A stretch of DNA of 64,000 bases, taken from Sphingomonas sp. IW22. Lineage in GTDB: Bacteria > Pseudomonadota > Alphaproteobacteria > Sphingomonadales > Sphingomonadaceae. Positions 9,816 to 17,608 of this stretch are shown piece by piece. The stretch lies in contig NZ_JBGGWB010000001.1 of the NCBI RefSeq assembly GCF_041321155.1, forward strand, positions 2,243,501 to 2,307,500, written 5' to 3'. Position numbers and translations under genes: made by a program. Position 1 is the stretch's first letter, and each line of letters starts with the position of its first letter. The notes below the pieces were generated by a model. The model was not told where the DNA came from. It worked only from the letters and a program-made list of their open reading frames with translations, and did not search any database.

Positions 9816-10238
9816 ATGGGCCGATCAGTCAGCTATCCCAGCGGGGCAATCGTCGCCTTCACCGTGCTCGAGGTCGAAGCCGAGGACGACTGGGAATTCG
9901 AGTATGAATGGCTGCGCGAAGACCTATGCGAGCGGGCCGGCCGAGCCTTCCCATCGCTAATCCCGCATGACGGCTGGCGAGGCCGGGAAGACCGGATCCT
10001 CATGCGCAATGCCTATGCGGATTTCGGCGTATCGGTCTACGGCGGGCTGGTGGCGGTCTGGATCGTCGAACGCGATGACGGCGCCTATTGGGACGCAGAT
10101 TGGCGCACGGCTCGCTCACCGCGGGCACAGCGCTGGCTGTCCCAGATCGCATCCCGCTTCGATGCCGTGTTCGGCGACTATGACTGTCTCGGGCATATGT
10201 CGAACGGAGAGGGTGTCTACGCCAAGCGTGCGGCTTGA
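9816..10238 (+). CDS. Conserved hypothetical protein (140 aa)
   Basis: ATG 9816 has GGGAGG at 9805-9810 and follows ardC by 11 bases, so the two are probably co-transcribed. The protein is acidic and rich in Trp and Tyr (for example DDWEFEYEWLREDL), with no signal peptide or membrane segment. I do not recognise a named family; proteins of this look accompany ardC on sphingomonad plasmids. No function is proposed. Confidence 0.7.
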   Translation: MGRSVSYPSGAIVAFTVLEVEAEDDWEFEYEWLREDLCERAGRAFPSLIPHDGWRGREDRILMRNAYADFGVSVYGGLVAVWIVERDDGAYWDADWRTARSPRAQRWLSQIASRFDAVFGDYDCLGHMSNGEGVYAKRAA

Positions 10239-10542
10239 GCCGAGCCGGGGCGATGCATGGATGAAGCATAGGGCGTGCCCTGCCTATGGATCTGTTCCGA
10301 CCGCCCATGGTCTGGCGCCATGCGAGAGAGGCCCTGGGCCAGCCGCCAGTCTTGCGCAACCCGGCTTGGTCGGGCCCGTGTTGGCCTTCGCCCTTTGGGC
10401 TCAAGGCCTGCCCGCGCCAGCCCGCCAAGCCAGGTTTCCCCTGACGGGTGCGCAACCCTGCCTGAATGCTGGCCCTGACGGGCTCTCGCTGGCGCAGCCA
10501 TGAACGGGTGCGTCGGTCTCACGTCAGTCAGGAGGAAATCCC
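10239..10542. other. Non-coding gap before the DUF2493 gene
   Basis: About 300 bases rich in short GC repeats with no convincing coding frame on either strand. It ends with an AGGAGG-type ribosome site at about 10530 for the next gene. It presumably holds a promoter and leader, but I can define no -35/-10 pair. Confidence 0.5.
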
Positions 10543-11496
10543 ATGCACACGTCATTCGCCGACCAACTCGCCGGGCTCGATCTTGCCGGCTTCTCGATTG
10601 GACCCGCTCCCGTATCGACAAGCGATTTCCCAGTCCGGGAGGCGGTCGTCCAAACCCTCGAAGCGGTCTGGTCCGATCTTTTCGCCATGGTGTCCGGGAC
10701 CGCTCTAGAAGCCGATGCCGAGGATCTTGGCTGGGCCTTCGTCAACATTTTTCACCGCTCGGCGGAACGCAAATCGACTGCCCTCGACCGGGCGACCGAC
10801 GAGGTCCGCGCGCTGATTGCTACGGCCGATGGATCCGAGGTCCACACCCATGAACTCGAGACCCAGGTCGAGCGGGCGCAGTGCGCAGAAAGCGCGATGC
10901 TGGCGCTCGAAGAGATGCGCGAAGTTGCCGCCGCGCTCTACCTCAACGAGTTCGGTTCCTCCTGGAAGCCAGTCTCCAGTTCGCGCTTCAATCACAGTGC
11001 AATGCTGACCTCTGCGCTCGTCGAAGGTCGCGACTTCCTGCGCGCCCGCGCCGAAGCCAAACGTCGTGCGGCCATGCCCGAAGGAACCCCCGTCGTGTTC
11101 GCCGGCGGGCGCACCCGTCATGCTACCGAAGACGATGCGCTGACCTTCGGCAACAACGTCTGGGCTACGCTCGATAAGGTCCGCGACCGCGTGCCGGATA
11201 TGGTCTTGATCCATGGCGGCGACACCAAGGGCGTCGACCGTCTGGCATCGAGCTGGGCTGAACGTCGCGGCATCGCGCAGGTGACGTTCTCGCTCGATAT
11301 GCGCCTGGGTGCCCGCGCCGGCTTCAAGCGCAACGAGCGGATGCTCTCGCTCGATCCGCGCTACGTCATCGCCTTTCCGGGCAATGGTGTACTCGAACGC
11401 CTGGTGATCGACGCCAAGGCTCGGCGGATCACCGTTGTCGATCGTCGCGGGCCCCTCGGCACCAATCCGAAGAACACTTCGGCCAGGACCGACTAA
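10543..11496 (+). CDS. DUF2493 (SLOG/YspA-like) protein
   Basis: 317 aa. The C-terminal about 140 residues match DUF2493, a Rossmann-like SLOG-superfamily domain: VVFAGGRTRH near residue 185, VLIHGGDTKGVDRLASSWAE, and the GFKRNERML segment. The N-terminal about 170 residues are helical and unassigned. SLOG proteins bind nucleotide-like ligands; here the gene belongs to the accessory set of a conjugative element and its ligand is unknown. It is followed by a GC hairpin (CGCCAGCG 11514-11521 with CGCTGGCG 11531-11538) without a T-run. Confidence 0.85.
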   Translation: MHTSFADQLAGLDLAGFSIGPAPVSTSDFPVREAVVQTLEAVWSDLFAMVSGTALEADAEDLGWAFVNIFHRSAERKSTALDRATDEVRALIATADGSEVHTHELETQVERAQCAESAMLALEEMREVAAALYLNEFGSSWKPVSSSRFNHSAMLTSALVEGRDFLRARAEAKRRAAMPEGTPVVFAGGRTRHATEDDALTFGNNVWATLDKVRDRVPDMVLIHGGDTKGVDRLASSWAERRGIAQVTFSLDMRLGARAGFKRNERMLSLDPRYVIAFPGNGVLERLVIDAKARRITVVDRRGPLGTNPKNTSARTD

Positions 11497-11616
11497 GGCC
11501 CTGTCGGTCTTCGCGCCAGCGTCGGATCGGCGCTGGCGTCGTCCATCAGAGGAAAGGGGGCGCCTGTCGGCTAGAGCCAGCGATGGTCGTTGGCTCCTTT
11601 CTACAGGAGGCATTCC

Positions 11617-12078
11617 ATGATCGATATCGAGGCTGTGATGGCCGACTTTGCCGTTCGCCAGGCCGAGCGGCAGACCCAGGTGGTCGAAGAGATTCAGCAG
11701 CTCAAGACCGTCATTCTCCCGCGCTTGCAGGAAGCCGGAATCGCCCGCGTCGAGATCCGCTTTGACGGCTGCGGCGACAGCGGTGCTGTTGAGGAATGTG
11801 CGTGCCTCGATGCCGCTGGTGCCGCGATCGCGTGCCCCGATGTCACCATTCTGGAAGACGAAGCAGGCAACTCGGATAGTGACGGTTCCGCGGAGCAGCA
11901 GTCGCTTGGGCAAGCTCTGGAGCAGCTGACCTATCTGGCGCTCGAACGTCACCACCCTGGCTGGGAGATCAACGACGGTGCCTGCGGCGAACTCGTGATC
12001 GATACGGCTGAAGCGACCTTCGTGCTCGACTGCAGCCTGCGCTTCACCGCGACCGATGATCACTCGACCGAGCTCTAG
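11617..12078 (+). CDS. DUF6878-family protein
   Basis: 153 aa, with CAGGAGG at 11604-11610 fixing ATG 11617. It starts with a helical segment, then VEIRFDGCGDSGAVEE, the feature I associate with DUF6878, and ends with a compact alpha/beta part. Acidic, soluble, function unknown. It is followed ten bases later by a DUF6915-like gene, a pairing typical of sphingomonad mobile elements. Confidence 0.75.
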   Translation: MIDIEAVMADFAVRQAERQTQVVEEIQQLKTVILPRLQEAGIARVEIRFDGCGDSGAVEECACLDAAGAAIACPDVTILEDEAGNSDSDGSAEQQSLGQALEQLTYLALERHHPGWEINDGACGELVIDTAEATFVLDCSLRFTATDDHSTEL

Positions 12079-12088
12079 GAGACCAGGC

Positions 12089-12517
12089 ATGGCCCACTGC
12101 TACTACCACGCCCTCTCGTCGGTCCGGAAATGGGGCGGTACGGTCGATGACTATCTCCCGCTGCACCAGTGGTTCGACCAGTCCAAGGCAATCCTGGCAG
12201 ACCCTCGGCACCGCGCGCTGCGGCACCATGCCGAGGGGATATTTATGCTGGAGGCGATCTTCGGCGAGACCCTCGTCAACGCCGATGGCCGGGTCGTTCC
12301 GGTGCGTCTGGTCGGCGAGCAGCACGTGCGCGAAGACTTGGGCTCGATCCCCTCCTTTGCTGACTGGGCGCGCCTGATCACGCCGCAGGCCTGGATGCTT
12401 CGAGGCAACCCTCTGGACGGCGCTGAAGGGGTGACGATCGATATGCCTGTCCCCGGCGAAGCAACTGCGTCCAGGACCAGGCCACCTGCTGGAGGGAAGA
12501 TCCGTACCGTGATCTAG
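12089..12517 (+). CDS. DUF6915-family protein
   Basis: 142 aa from ATG 12089 with TAGGAG at 12076-12081. The sequence MAHCYYHALSSVRKWGG near the start, then a DWFDQSK-like LHQWFDQSKA segment and HHAEGIFMLEAIFG, fits the DUF6915 family. No membrane segments. Probably co-transcribed with the DUF6878 gene. Function unknown. Confidence 0.75.
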   Translation: MAHCYYHALSSVRKWGGTVDDYLPLHQWFDQSKAILADPRHRALRHHAEGIFMLEAIFGETLVNADGRVVPVRLVGEQHVREDLGSIPSFADWARLITPQAWMLRGNPLDGAEGVTIDMPVPGEATASRTRPPAGGKIRTVI

Positions 12518-12820
12518 GAAAGGGTTCTCCGGTGGAGGGCTGGCGGGGGAATGATCCGGCCAAGACCGGAGGGAAACGAGGCAGGGCAGACCTGTTCAAG
12601 GCATCCGGCTCCACCCGGCTTCGATACAAACCTGTCCCTGAATCACCCCCCGTCGAGACGCGCAACCCGGATCAGGTCCGGCCGAGTTGCCGGGCTGTGC
12701 CCGGCTGCCCGCACCACCCGAACCAGTTCCGGGTTCCCCTCCGGTGCGCTTCGCCGCGGGGCGCTTCTGCTCCGGTTTGCAGCCGGGATGGACCCGGAAT
12801 GCTCGATCAGGAGAAAGCCC
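12518..12820. other. Non-coding leader before ssb
   Basis: About 300 bases with no credible gene. It is GC-rich, and AGGAG (12809-12813) serves the ssb ATG. No promoter could be placed with confidence. Confidence 0.5.
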
Positions 12821-13210
12821 ATGACCAATCTCGTTATCCTCGTTGGCCGCATCGCTCGCGACCCCGAAACCCGCACCACCCAAGGTGGAACCAGCATCAC
12901 CTCGATCTCGGTCGTGACCGACCGTCCCGCCCGCAAGGATGGCAAGACCTACAAGGACGAAAACGGCTACACCGCCAAGGACAGCGAATTCCACCGGATC
13001 ACCTGCTTCAACGGCCTGGGCCAAAACGTCGCCAAGTATTGCACCAAGGGCCAGCTCGTGACGGTCGAGGGGCGCATCCACTACACCCAGTGGGAGGATC
13101 AGAGCGGCGCCAAGCGCTACGGCTGCGAGATCATCGCCGACAAGGTCGACTTCCTCACCAAGGGCCGTTCGGGCGGCAACGAGGGCGCTCCCGATATCGA
13201 CGAGGAGTGA
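12821..13210 (+). CDS. ssb: Single-stranded DNA-binding protein (plasmid type)
   Basis: 129 aa. The OB fold is plain: MTNLVILVGRIARDPETRTT at the start, then FHRITCFNGLGQNVAKYCTKGQLVTVEGR with the conserved Gly/Val-rich strands. Binds single-stranded DNA during transfer and replication of the element. Odd point: the C-terminus is short and ends DIDEE, without the acidic DDDIPF tip that most SSBs use to recruit partner proteins. A terminator follows at 13229-13267. Confidence 0.9.
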   Translation: MTNLVILVGRIARDPETRTTQGGTSITSISVVTDRPARKDGKTYKDENGYTAKDSEFHRITCFNGLGQNVAKYCTKGQLVTVEGRIHYTQWEDQSGAKRYGCEIIADKVDFLTKGRSGGNEGAPDIDEE

Positions 13211-13228
13211 ATGTCCTTACCCCACGAC

Positions 13229-13267
13229 AAGGCCCCGGTGGCGGATGCCATCGGGGCCTTTTCTTTT
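13229..13267 (+). terminator. Rho-independent terminator after ssb
   Basis: AAGGCCCCG (13229-13237) pairs with CGGGGCCTT (13252-13260), followed by TTCTTTT. Confidence 0.85.
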
Positions 13268-13324
13268 GCTCTGGGGCTATGCGGCGGCGCGGGCATCGAG
13301 CCCCTTGCCGCCGCTGGGTGGGCC

Positions 13325-13555
13325 TTAAGCGGGCGCGATCCGCTTCAGCGTTTCCTCGATGCCAAGCGCCATCGATGCACGGACAATCTGGCGCAGCTGT
13401 GCCGGTTCGATCATCTCGGCGCCGCACTCGATCAGCACCTTGCCGAGTTCGGTCGCTGCCTCTTCTCGAAGACGAGCTTCCTCGCTTTCGAGTTGCGCAC
13501 GCTGTTCACGAAGCTTCTTCAGCGCATCCCGCGCAGTGGGTTTGGACCTGGCCAT
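13325..13555 (-). CDS. Small DUF6437-like protein
   Basis: 76 aa, start ATG 13553-13555 chosen over longer upstream extensions because AAGGGAG lies just before it. Composition: a basic N-terminus (MARSKPTARDALKKL), a strongly helical, probably coiled-coil middle (REQRAQLESEEARLREEA) and a hydrophobic C-terminal helix. It resembles the DUF6437 family of small alphaproteobacterial proteins. It is convergent with ssb, with the terminator between them. Function unknown. Confidence 0.65.
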   Translation of the reverse strand: MARSKPTARDALKKLREQRAQLESEEARLREEAATELGKVLIECGAEMIEPAQLRQIVRASMALGIEETLKRIAPA

Positions 13556-13740
13556 AGTGCTCCCTTCTTGCTGGCCGTTGGTCCCCTCCGCTGACGACAT
13601 TGGCATTCCGGACGCGTGTAGGAAAATGGTTTGTGGGGCGATTGGAGCGCTTTCCCGCTGACGTTGGAGAGGTCTCTCTCGCAGAAAGGCCAAGTCTGAT
13701 GCGGGCTTTGGGGCTGCGTCAAGGACGACGGGGCCCCACC

Positions 13741-13768
13741 ATTTTTACCGGGCAAGCCCGGCAAAAAT
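13741..13768. repeat. Near-perfect palindrome in an intergenic gap
   Basis: ATTTTT-a-CCGGGC, a two-base loop, then GCCCGG-c-AAAAAT: 13-base arms with one mismatch. The T and A runs lie at the base of the stem rather than after it, so it is not a standard terminator. It lies in the gap upstream of the 78-aa gene. Confidence 0.6.
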
Positions 13769-13878
13769 CGTTGCCCCCATCGCCGCTTCGCGGCCGCTGA
13801 CGCGGTCCCTGACCCAGCCCGTCACCCACATCTTTTGCAGTCCCTGATGCGACGCATCGAACATCAGGAGGAAAGATC

Positions 13879-14115
13879 ATGTACGCTTCGCTGAACATTG
13901 CCGATGCCGGTCTCAAAGCAGATCAGGCCGCCTTCGTTGCCGCACTGGATCAGGCCCAGGCCCGGTCCTTTCACAGCTACTTCACGCAGTACATCCTGAC
14001 CGACGACGAGGCAGGCTACATCGCTGTCGATGAAGGGGATTACGGCGCGCTGCCCAAGGCCTTGTTGGAGCGTGTCATTGAGACGGTGCCGGGCCGGCTC
14101 AGCGATGAATTCTGA
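13879..14115 (+). CDS. Hypothetical protein (78 aa)
   Basis: ATG 13879 with a strong AGGAGGAAAG ribosome site. A small acidic soluble protein with no motif I know, bounded by its own terminator (14126-14162). Small accessory gene of the element; no function proposed. Confidence 0.7.
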   Translation: MYASLNIADAGLKADQAAFVAALDQAQARSFHSYFTQYILTDDEAGYIAVDEGDYGALPKALLERVIETVPGRLSDEF

Positions 14116-14125
14116 CCCGTCGGCT

Positions 14126-14162
14126 TGGGAGGAAGTCCGTCAGGGCTTCCTCCTTTCTTTTT
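14126..14162 (+). terminator. Rho-independent terminator after the 78-aa gene
   Basis: GGAGGAAG (14128-14135) pairs with CTTCCTCC (14146-14153), followed by TTTCTTTTT. Confidence 0.8.
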
Positions 14163-14217
14163 GCTCACAGCCCTTGGCGGGCCATGTCAGAACGGGCGCA
14201 ATTATCGACGGCCGACA

Positions 14218-14412
14218 TCAATCCTGGGCATCGGGCTTGACCAGGTCAGCAAGTCGCTCTGGCATTTCCAGGACCTTCAAAGCCGCCGCCTCGATCGCCT
14301 CAGCCTGGGTTGGGAAAGCCTCGGCCGAACTGATCGACACCCCATTTGAATAGGTGATCGTCGCCTGGAAGCCGTTGCCCTTGGGTGTCGCGCTCAGTGT
14401 GACCTGGGTCAT
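14218..14412 (-). CDS. Hypothetical protein (64 aa)
   Basis: ATG at 14410-14412 preceded by GAGGAG. The short protein begins MTQVTLSATPKGNGFQATI, a beta-hairpin-like start, and continues with a helical C-terminal half. No family recognised. Convergent with the preceding gene. Confidence 0.6.
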   Translation of the reverse strand: MTQVTLSATPKGNGFQATITYSNGVSISSAEAFPTQAEAIEAAALKVLEMPERLADLVKPDAQD

Positions 14413-14660
14413 GCTCAGGCTCCTCGCTGCCTGCTTTCAGCTCACCGTAATAGGCCCTGATCCGTTCTGTGACTACCGAGATCCGGGCGACGGCAGCCCA
14501 CGAGCCATCTCAAGAAATCGGCATCGCAAAACGCATCGTCCGTTACTGGCTCAATGGCTGGTTCCTGACCCTGCAGCTGGGGACTGGGGAGCACACCCTA
14601 CGCGACGGGTCGCAGCAATTGTACGAAGGAAAAGCGTGAAATCACAAAGGCATAGATCGA

Positions 14661-14757
14661 ATTTTGCAAAATGGCAGCTTCTCCGTCAAAAGTGACGGGG
14701 GCGAGGGCAGTTACGTGGATTTGACCAAGGCCAGGCCGGAAGTGGCGGAATTCCGCC
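14661..14757. other. Cluster of palindromes upstream of the mobilisation genes (candidate oriT/operator region)
   Basis: Inside the 440-bp gap 14413-14852, three perfect inverted repeats lie within 97 bases: ATTTTGCAAAAT (14661-14672), CCGTCA-AAAG-TGACGG (14683-14698) and GGCGGAATTCCGCC (14744-14757). The surrounding DNA is more AT-rich than its neighbours. The position just before an RHH protein, TraD and a MobF relaxase is where oriT and the RHH operator would be expected. No nic site was identified, so the oriT role is inference. Confidence 0.45.
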
Positions 14758-14770
14758 GTCCTCTATGTTC

Positions 14771-14799
14771 TTGACATGTTCTTAAATCTGACTTAGCTT
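14771..14799 (+). promoter_or_regulatory. Sigma70-type promoter for the transfer operon
   Basis: TTGACA at 14771-14776, a 17-base spacer, then TAGCTT at 14794-14799; about 54 bases before the RHH gene start. Confidence 0.6.
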
Positions 14800-14852
14800 C
14801 GCTCCTGCCTTTCGCAGTGTGAACCGGGCTCCTGACCACAAGGAGTCCGTGC

Positions 14853-15185
14853 ATGACACGGCCAATCTGTCTCCAGGTTTACATCTCAAGCGAGCTCAGC
14901 TCGCTGATCCGCAAGGCTGCCAAGGCCAAGGGGATCAGCATGAGCGAGTGGGTTCGCTCCTTGCTTGCCAATGCCTGCACCGAGGACGAGCTTGCCTCGC
15001 GGCTCGACGCTTCCATCGAACGCATTTCCCGCCGCTCTGTGTTCCTCATGGTCGGTGTGGATGCGCTGCTGGCAGGGCACCCCGATCACGCGCTGCGCGG
15101 CCGGGCGCACCAGGCTTACATGCGCAAATGCAAGGAGCTCGGCCTTTCCGCCGCTAGCGGCGAGGGAGGTTCCGATGAAGCGTAA
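14853..15185 (+). CDS. Ribbon-helix-helix-like conjugation accessory protein
   Basis: 110 aa with AGGAG at 14841-14845. The N-terminal 40 residues have an RHH pattern: a beta strand (ICLQVYISSEL), then helices ending in GISMSEWVRSLL. Such proteins bind oriT-region DNA and often repress their own operon. The gene overlaps traD by 11 bases, so it is translationally coupled to the coupling protein. The C-terminal part (SASGEGGSDEA at the end) is unassigned. Likely target: the palindromes just upstream. Confidence 0.7.
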   Translation: MTRPICLQVYISSELSSLIRKAAKAKGISMSEWVRSLLANACTEDELASRLDASIERISRRSVFLMVGVDALLAGHPDHALRGRAHQAYMRKCKELGLSAASGEGGSDEA

Positions 15186-17571
15186 CCTCGTCAATTTCAC
15201 GCGCGGCAGCCAGCTGCTCGGACACTTCAGCTTCATGTTCGCGGCGGGCCTCAAGGGCCCACTGATCGTTGCCGCTCTCGTGATCTCATGGACCTCCTGG
15301 TGGACCATTTCGGCAGGGCTCACCGATCACGAAGTCTATCTGGTCTGGATGCGGATCTATGCCGCCATCTACGGCTTCATGGAGTTCGATCCCGCCAAGC
15401 GTATCACTCTGGAAACCGCCTTTGGCGCGACCATCCAGTTTCCGATTGCCCAGCTCGATCGCTACCCACCGGTTGTCCATGCTTGGGAGAAGCTGACGGA
15501 TTTGCTGACCAGTGCCTTGTGGCGTTCCGGGTTCCTGTTGGTCCCCGCCTTTGCCGTGTTCTACTGGTTCGCCGAGCGGTTCGGAGGCCGGTCCAAGGAG
15601 CGCAAACACGAGCGCGGCGCGATGCTGGTCACGCTTCACGAGCTCGTCGACGAACTGACCACCCACAACCGGCGCGAGCGCACCCGTGAGCTCGATTCCG
15701 CGCTGGGCTGGAAATGGCGGCTCAGCCTGCCGCGGGAAATTGTCCGGGTCTTTCCTTATAGGCCATCGCATATCGCCACGGTCGCTTATCCCTGGCGGCT
15801 CGAGCAGAGCCACGCGATGCTCATTGGCACGACCGGTATGGGCAAGACCGTGGCGATCTCCGACATGATCGCGGAAGCAAGAGCCAAGGGGCAGCGCTGC
15901 GTTGTCTTCGATCTGACTGGCGCCTTTATCGAGCACTTCCATGCCGCCCATTGCGACATCATTCTGAACCCGCTCGATGCGCGCTGCCCCCAGTGGAACC
16001 TGTTCGATGAATGCCGTTCCGAAGGCGAGTTCTGGGCCGCCGCGGACGCCCTCGTGCCTCACGACGGAGGCGGTGAAGCCCAGTTCTGGGTGATTGCTGC
16101 CCGCGCGCTGTTCGTCGAATTCTGCCTCAAACTCGTGGCCGAGGGCAGGGCGACCAACGAAGCCTTGGCGCGCGAGCTGATGACCGCGGACCTCTCGCGC
16201 GTTCATGCCATGATGCGCGGAACGATCGCCGATCCGCTGACCGCGCCGGAAGCTGCACGCATGGCGGAATCGATCCGGGCCGTCTTCAACGTGAACGCCA
16301 AGGCGCTCAAGCTGCTGCCCACTGCCGGACCTCGTTTTTCTGTTCGCCAATGGATCGAGGACGGGGCCGCTGGCGCCGGAAGCGAAGGCTCGATCCTGTT
16401 CATTTCGGCCCGCTATGTCGACATGAGCGTCTGCGCGCAGTTGCTCACGCTCTGGCTCGACACGGCAATGAATACGCTGATGACGATGCCCCGTACCCGC
16501 GATCTCAAGTGCTGGTTCTTCGTCGATGAGCTGGGGGCGTTGCACCGCCTGCCGGCCCTCGAGAAAGGCTTGCAGACGGCGCGCAATTTCGGCGGCGCGA
16601 TTGTCCTTGGCCTCCACGCCTATGCCAAGCTGAAGGAGGTCTACGGCGAGAACATGGCGATGACGCTGGCATCGCTCGCCCGGACCAAACTGATCCTCGG
16701 AACCGCCGACCGCGAAACGGCCACCTGGTGCTCCGACTTTATCGGCCATCGCCAGGTCAGGGACATGGAGGAGGGCTACACTTACGGCTACAACAATGCC
16801 CGTGATGCGGTCAGCCTCACCCCGCGCAAGCATATCGAGCCGCTCCTGCTGCCCGACCAGCTGATGAACCTGCCGCGCCTGTCGGGGTACATCAAGTTCC
16901 CCGATGGCTTTCCCGCCGCACCGGTCAAGCTGAAGCCCGTCGACCGACCCAAGCGGGCCGAGACCTTCATCGCGAGGGTGAAGGAAAGCCTAAAGGCAAG
17001 GTCCACCGTGACCCATCCCGCGGTGGAGCAGGAAGAGCAGCCGACAGCGCCGACAGGCAGCGAGCATCCCTCGTCCAACGATGACGGAGCGGGCAAACCG
17101 GTCGTCCCAAAGCAGGGGGAACTGGCCCTCGATCAGGTTGCGCGAACCGCGCCAAAACAGGAGCCTGACGTGCCAGCCAAGGACCTTGAACGGGCAGTTG
17201 AACGCACACCCGGCAAGACGTCAAAGGAGCAGAAACCGGCAGCTCACTCCGGGCAAGAGAAGGCTGGCAAGGCCAAGAAGGAGCGATCACACACCAGAAC
17301 CGATGCCCCGCCGCGAAAGACTGGACCTTCCGCCCGCCCACTTCTCCCGACGGGCGAAGCCGCAGCGATTCCGGATCAGCCAGCTTCTGCCAAGGGTGCA
17401 GCCCGGCCCGGTGCGCCCGTGCTCAAGCCGCTGCAAGAGGACAAGCCGGATAACCCGAAGAGCCATGGCACCAGCGATGCTGCCGCGCGCAAGCTGATGC
17501 TTGAGGATGGTATGCGGGAGCATGAGCCTCCGCCGATCACTGGTCCCGATCTTGGCGACATGGAGATGTGA
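15175..17571 (+). CDS. traD: Type IV coupling protein TraD/TraG
   Basis: 798 aa; ATG 15175 overlaps the RHH gene. The N-terminus has two or three membrane helices (about residues 20-45 and 110-135). It is followed by the VirD4/TrwB-type ATPase: Walker A GTTGMGKT near 217, Walker B CWFFVDEL near 445 and LHRLPALEKGLQTARNFGG after it. The last about 200 residues are a Pro/Lys/Glu-rich, low-complexity tail. This inner-membrane ATPase links the relaxase-DNA complex to a type IV secretion channel; no channel (virB/tra) genes are in the window. Confidence 0.92.
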   Translation: MKRNLVNFTRGSQLLGHFSFMFAAGLKGPLIVAALVISWTSWWTISAGLTDHEVYLVWMRIYAAIYGFMEFDPAKRITLETAFGATIQFPIAQLDRYPPVVHAWEKLTDLLTSALWRSGFLLVPAFAVFYWFAERFGGRSKERKHERGAMLVTLHELVDELTTHNRRERTRELDSALGWKWRLSLPREIVRVFPYRPSHIATVAYPWRLEQSHAMLIGTTGMGKTVAISDMIAEARAKGQRCVVFDLTGAFIEHFHAAHCDIILNPLDARCPQWNLFDECRSEGEFWAAADALVPHDGGGEAQFWVIAARALFVEFCLKLVAEGRATNEALARELMTADLSRVHAMMRGTIADPLTAPEAARMAESIRAVFNVNAKALKLLPTAGPRFSVRQWIEDGAAGAGSEGSILFISARYVDMSVCAQLLTLWLDTAMNTLMTMPRTRDLKCWFFVDELGALHRLPALEKGLQTARNFGGAIVLGLHAYAKLKEVYGENMAMTLASLARTKLILGTADRETATWCSDFIGHRQVRDMEEGYTYGYNNARDAVSLTPRKHIEPLLLPDQLMNLPRLSGYIKFPDGFPAAPVKLKPVDRPKRAETFIARVKESLKARSTVTHPAVEQEEQPTAPTGSEHPSSNDDGAGKPVVPKQGELALDQVARTAPKQEPDVPAKDLERAVERTPGKTSKEQKPAAHSGQEKAGKAKKERSHTRTDAPPRKTGPSARPLLPTGEAAAIPDQPASAKGAARPGAPVLKPLQEDKPDNPKSHGTSDAAARKLMLEDGMREHEPPPITGPDLGDMEM

Positions 17572-17608
17572 GCATGTCGCTGAGCTCCTCGGCATGGGGG
17601 ACCGACCA

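Noticed and set aside
13229..13267. Possible riboswitch or attenuator after ssb
   Set aside because: A simple GC stem with T-run and no upstream aptamer-like sequence; a plain terminator suffices.
12532..13557. 341-codon plus-strand frame covering ssb
   Set aside because: Different frame from ssb; composition Arg/Pro-rich, no start signal, and it crosses the ssb terminator.
15286..16833. 515-codon minus-strand frame
   Set aside because: Antisense of traD, which has clear ATPase motifs.
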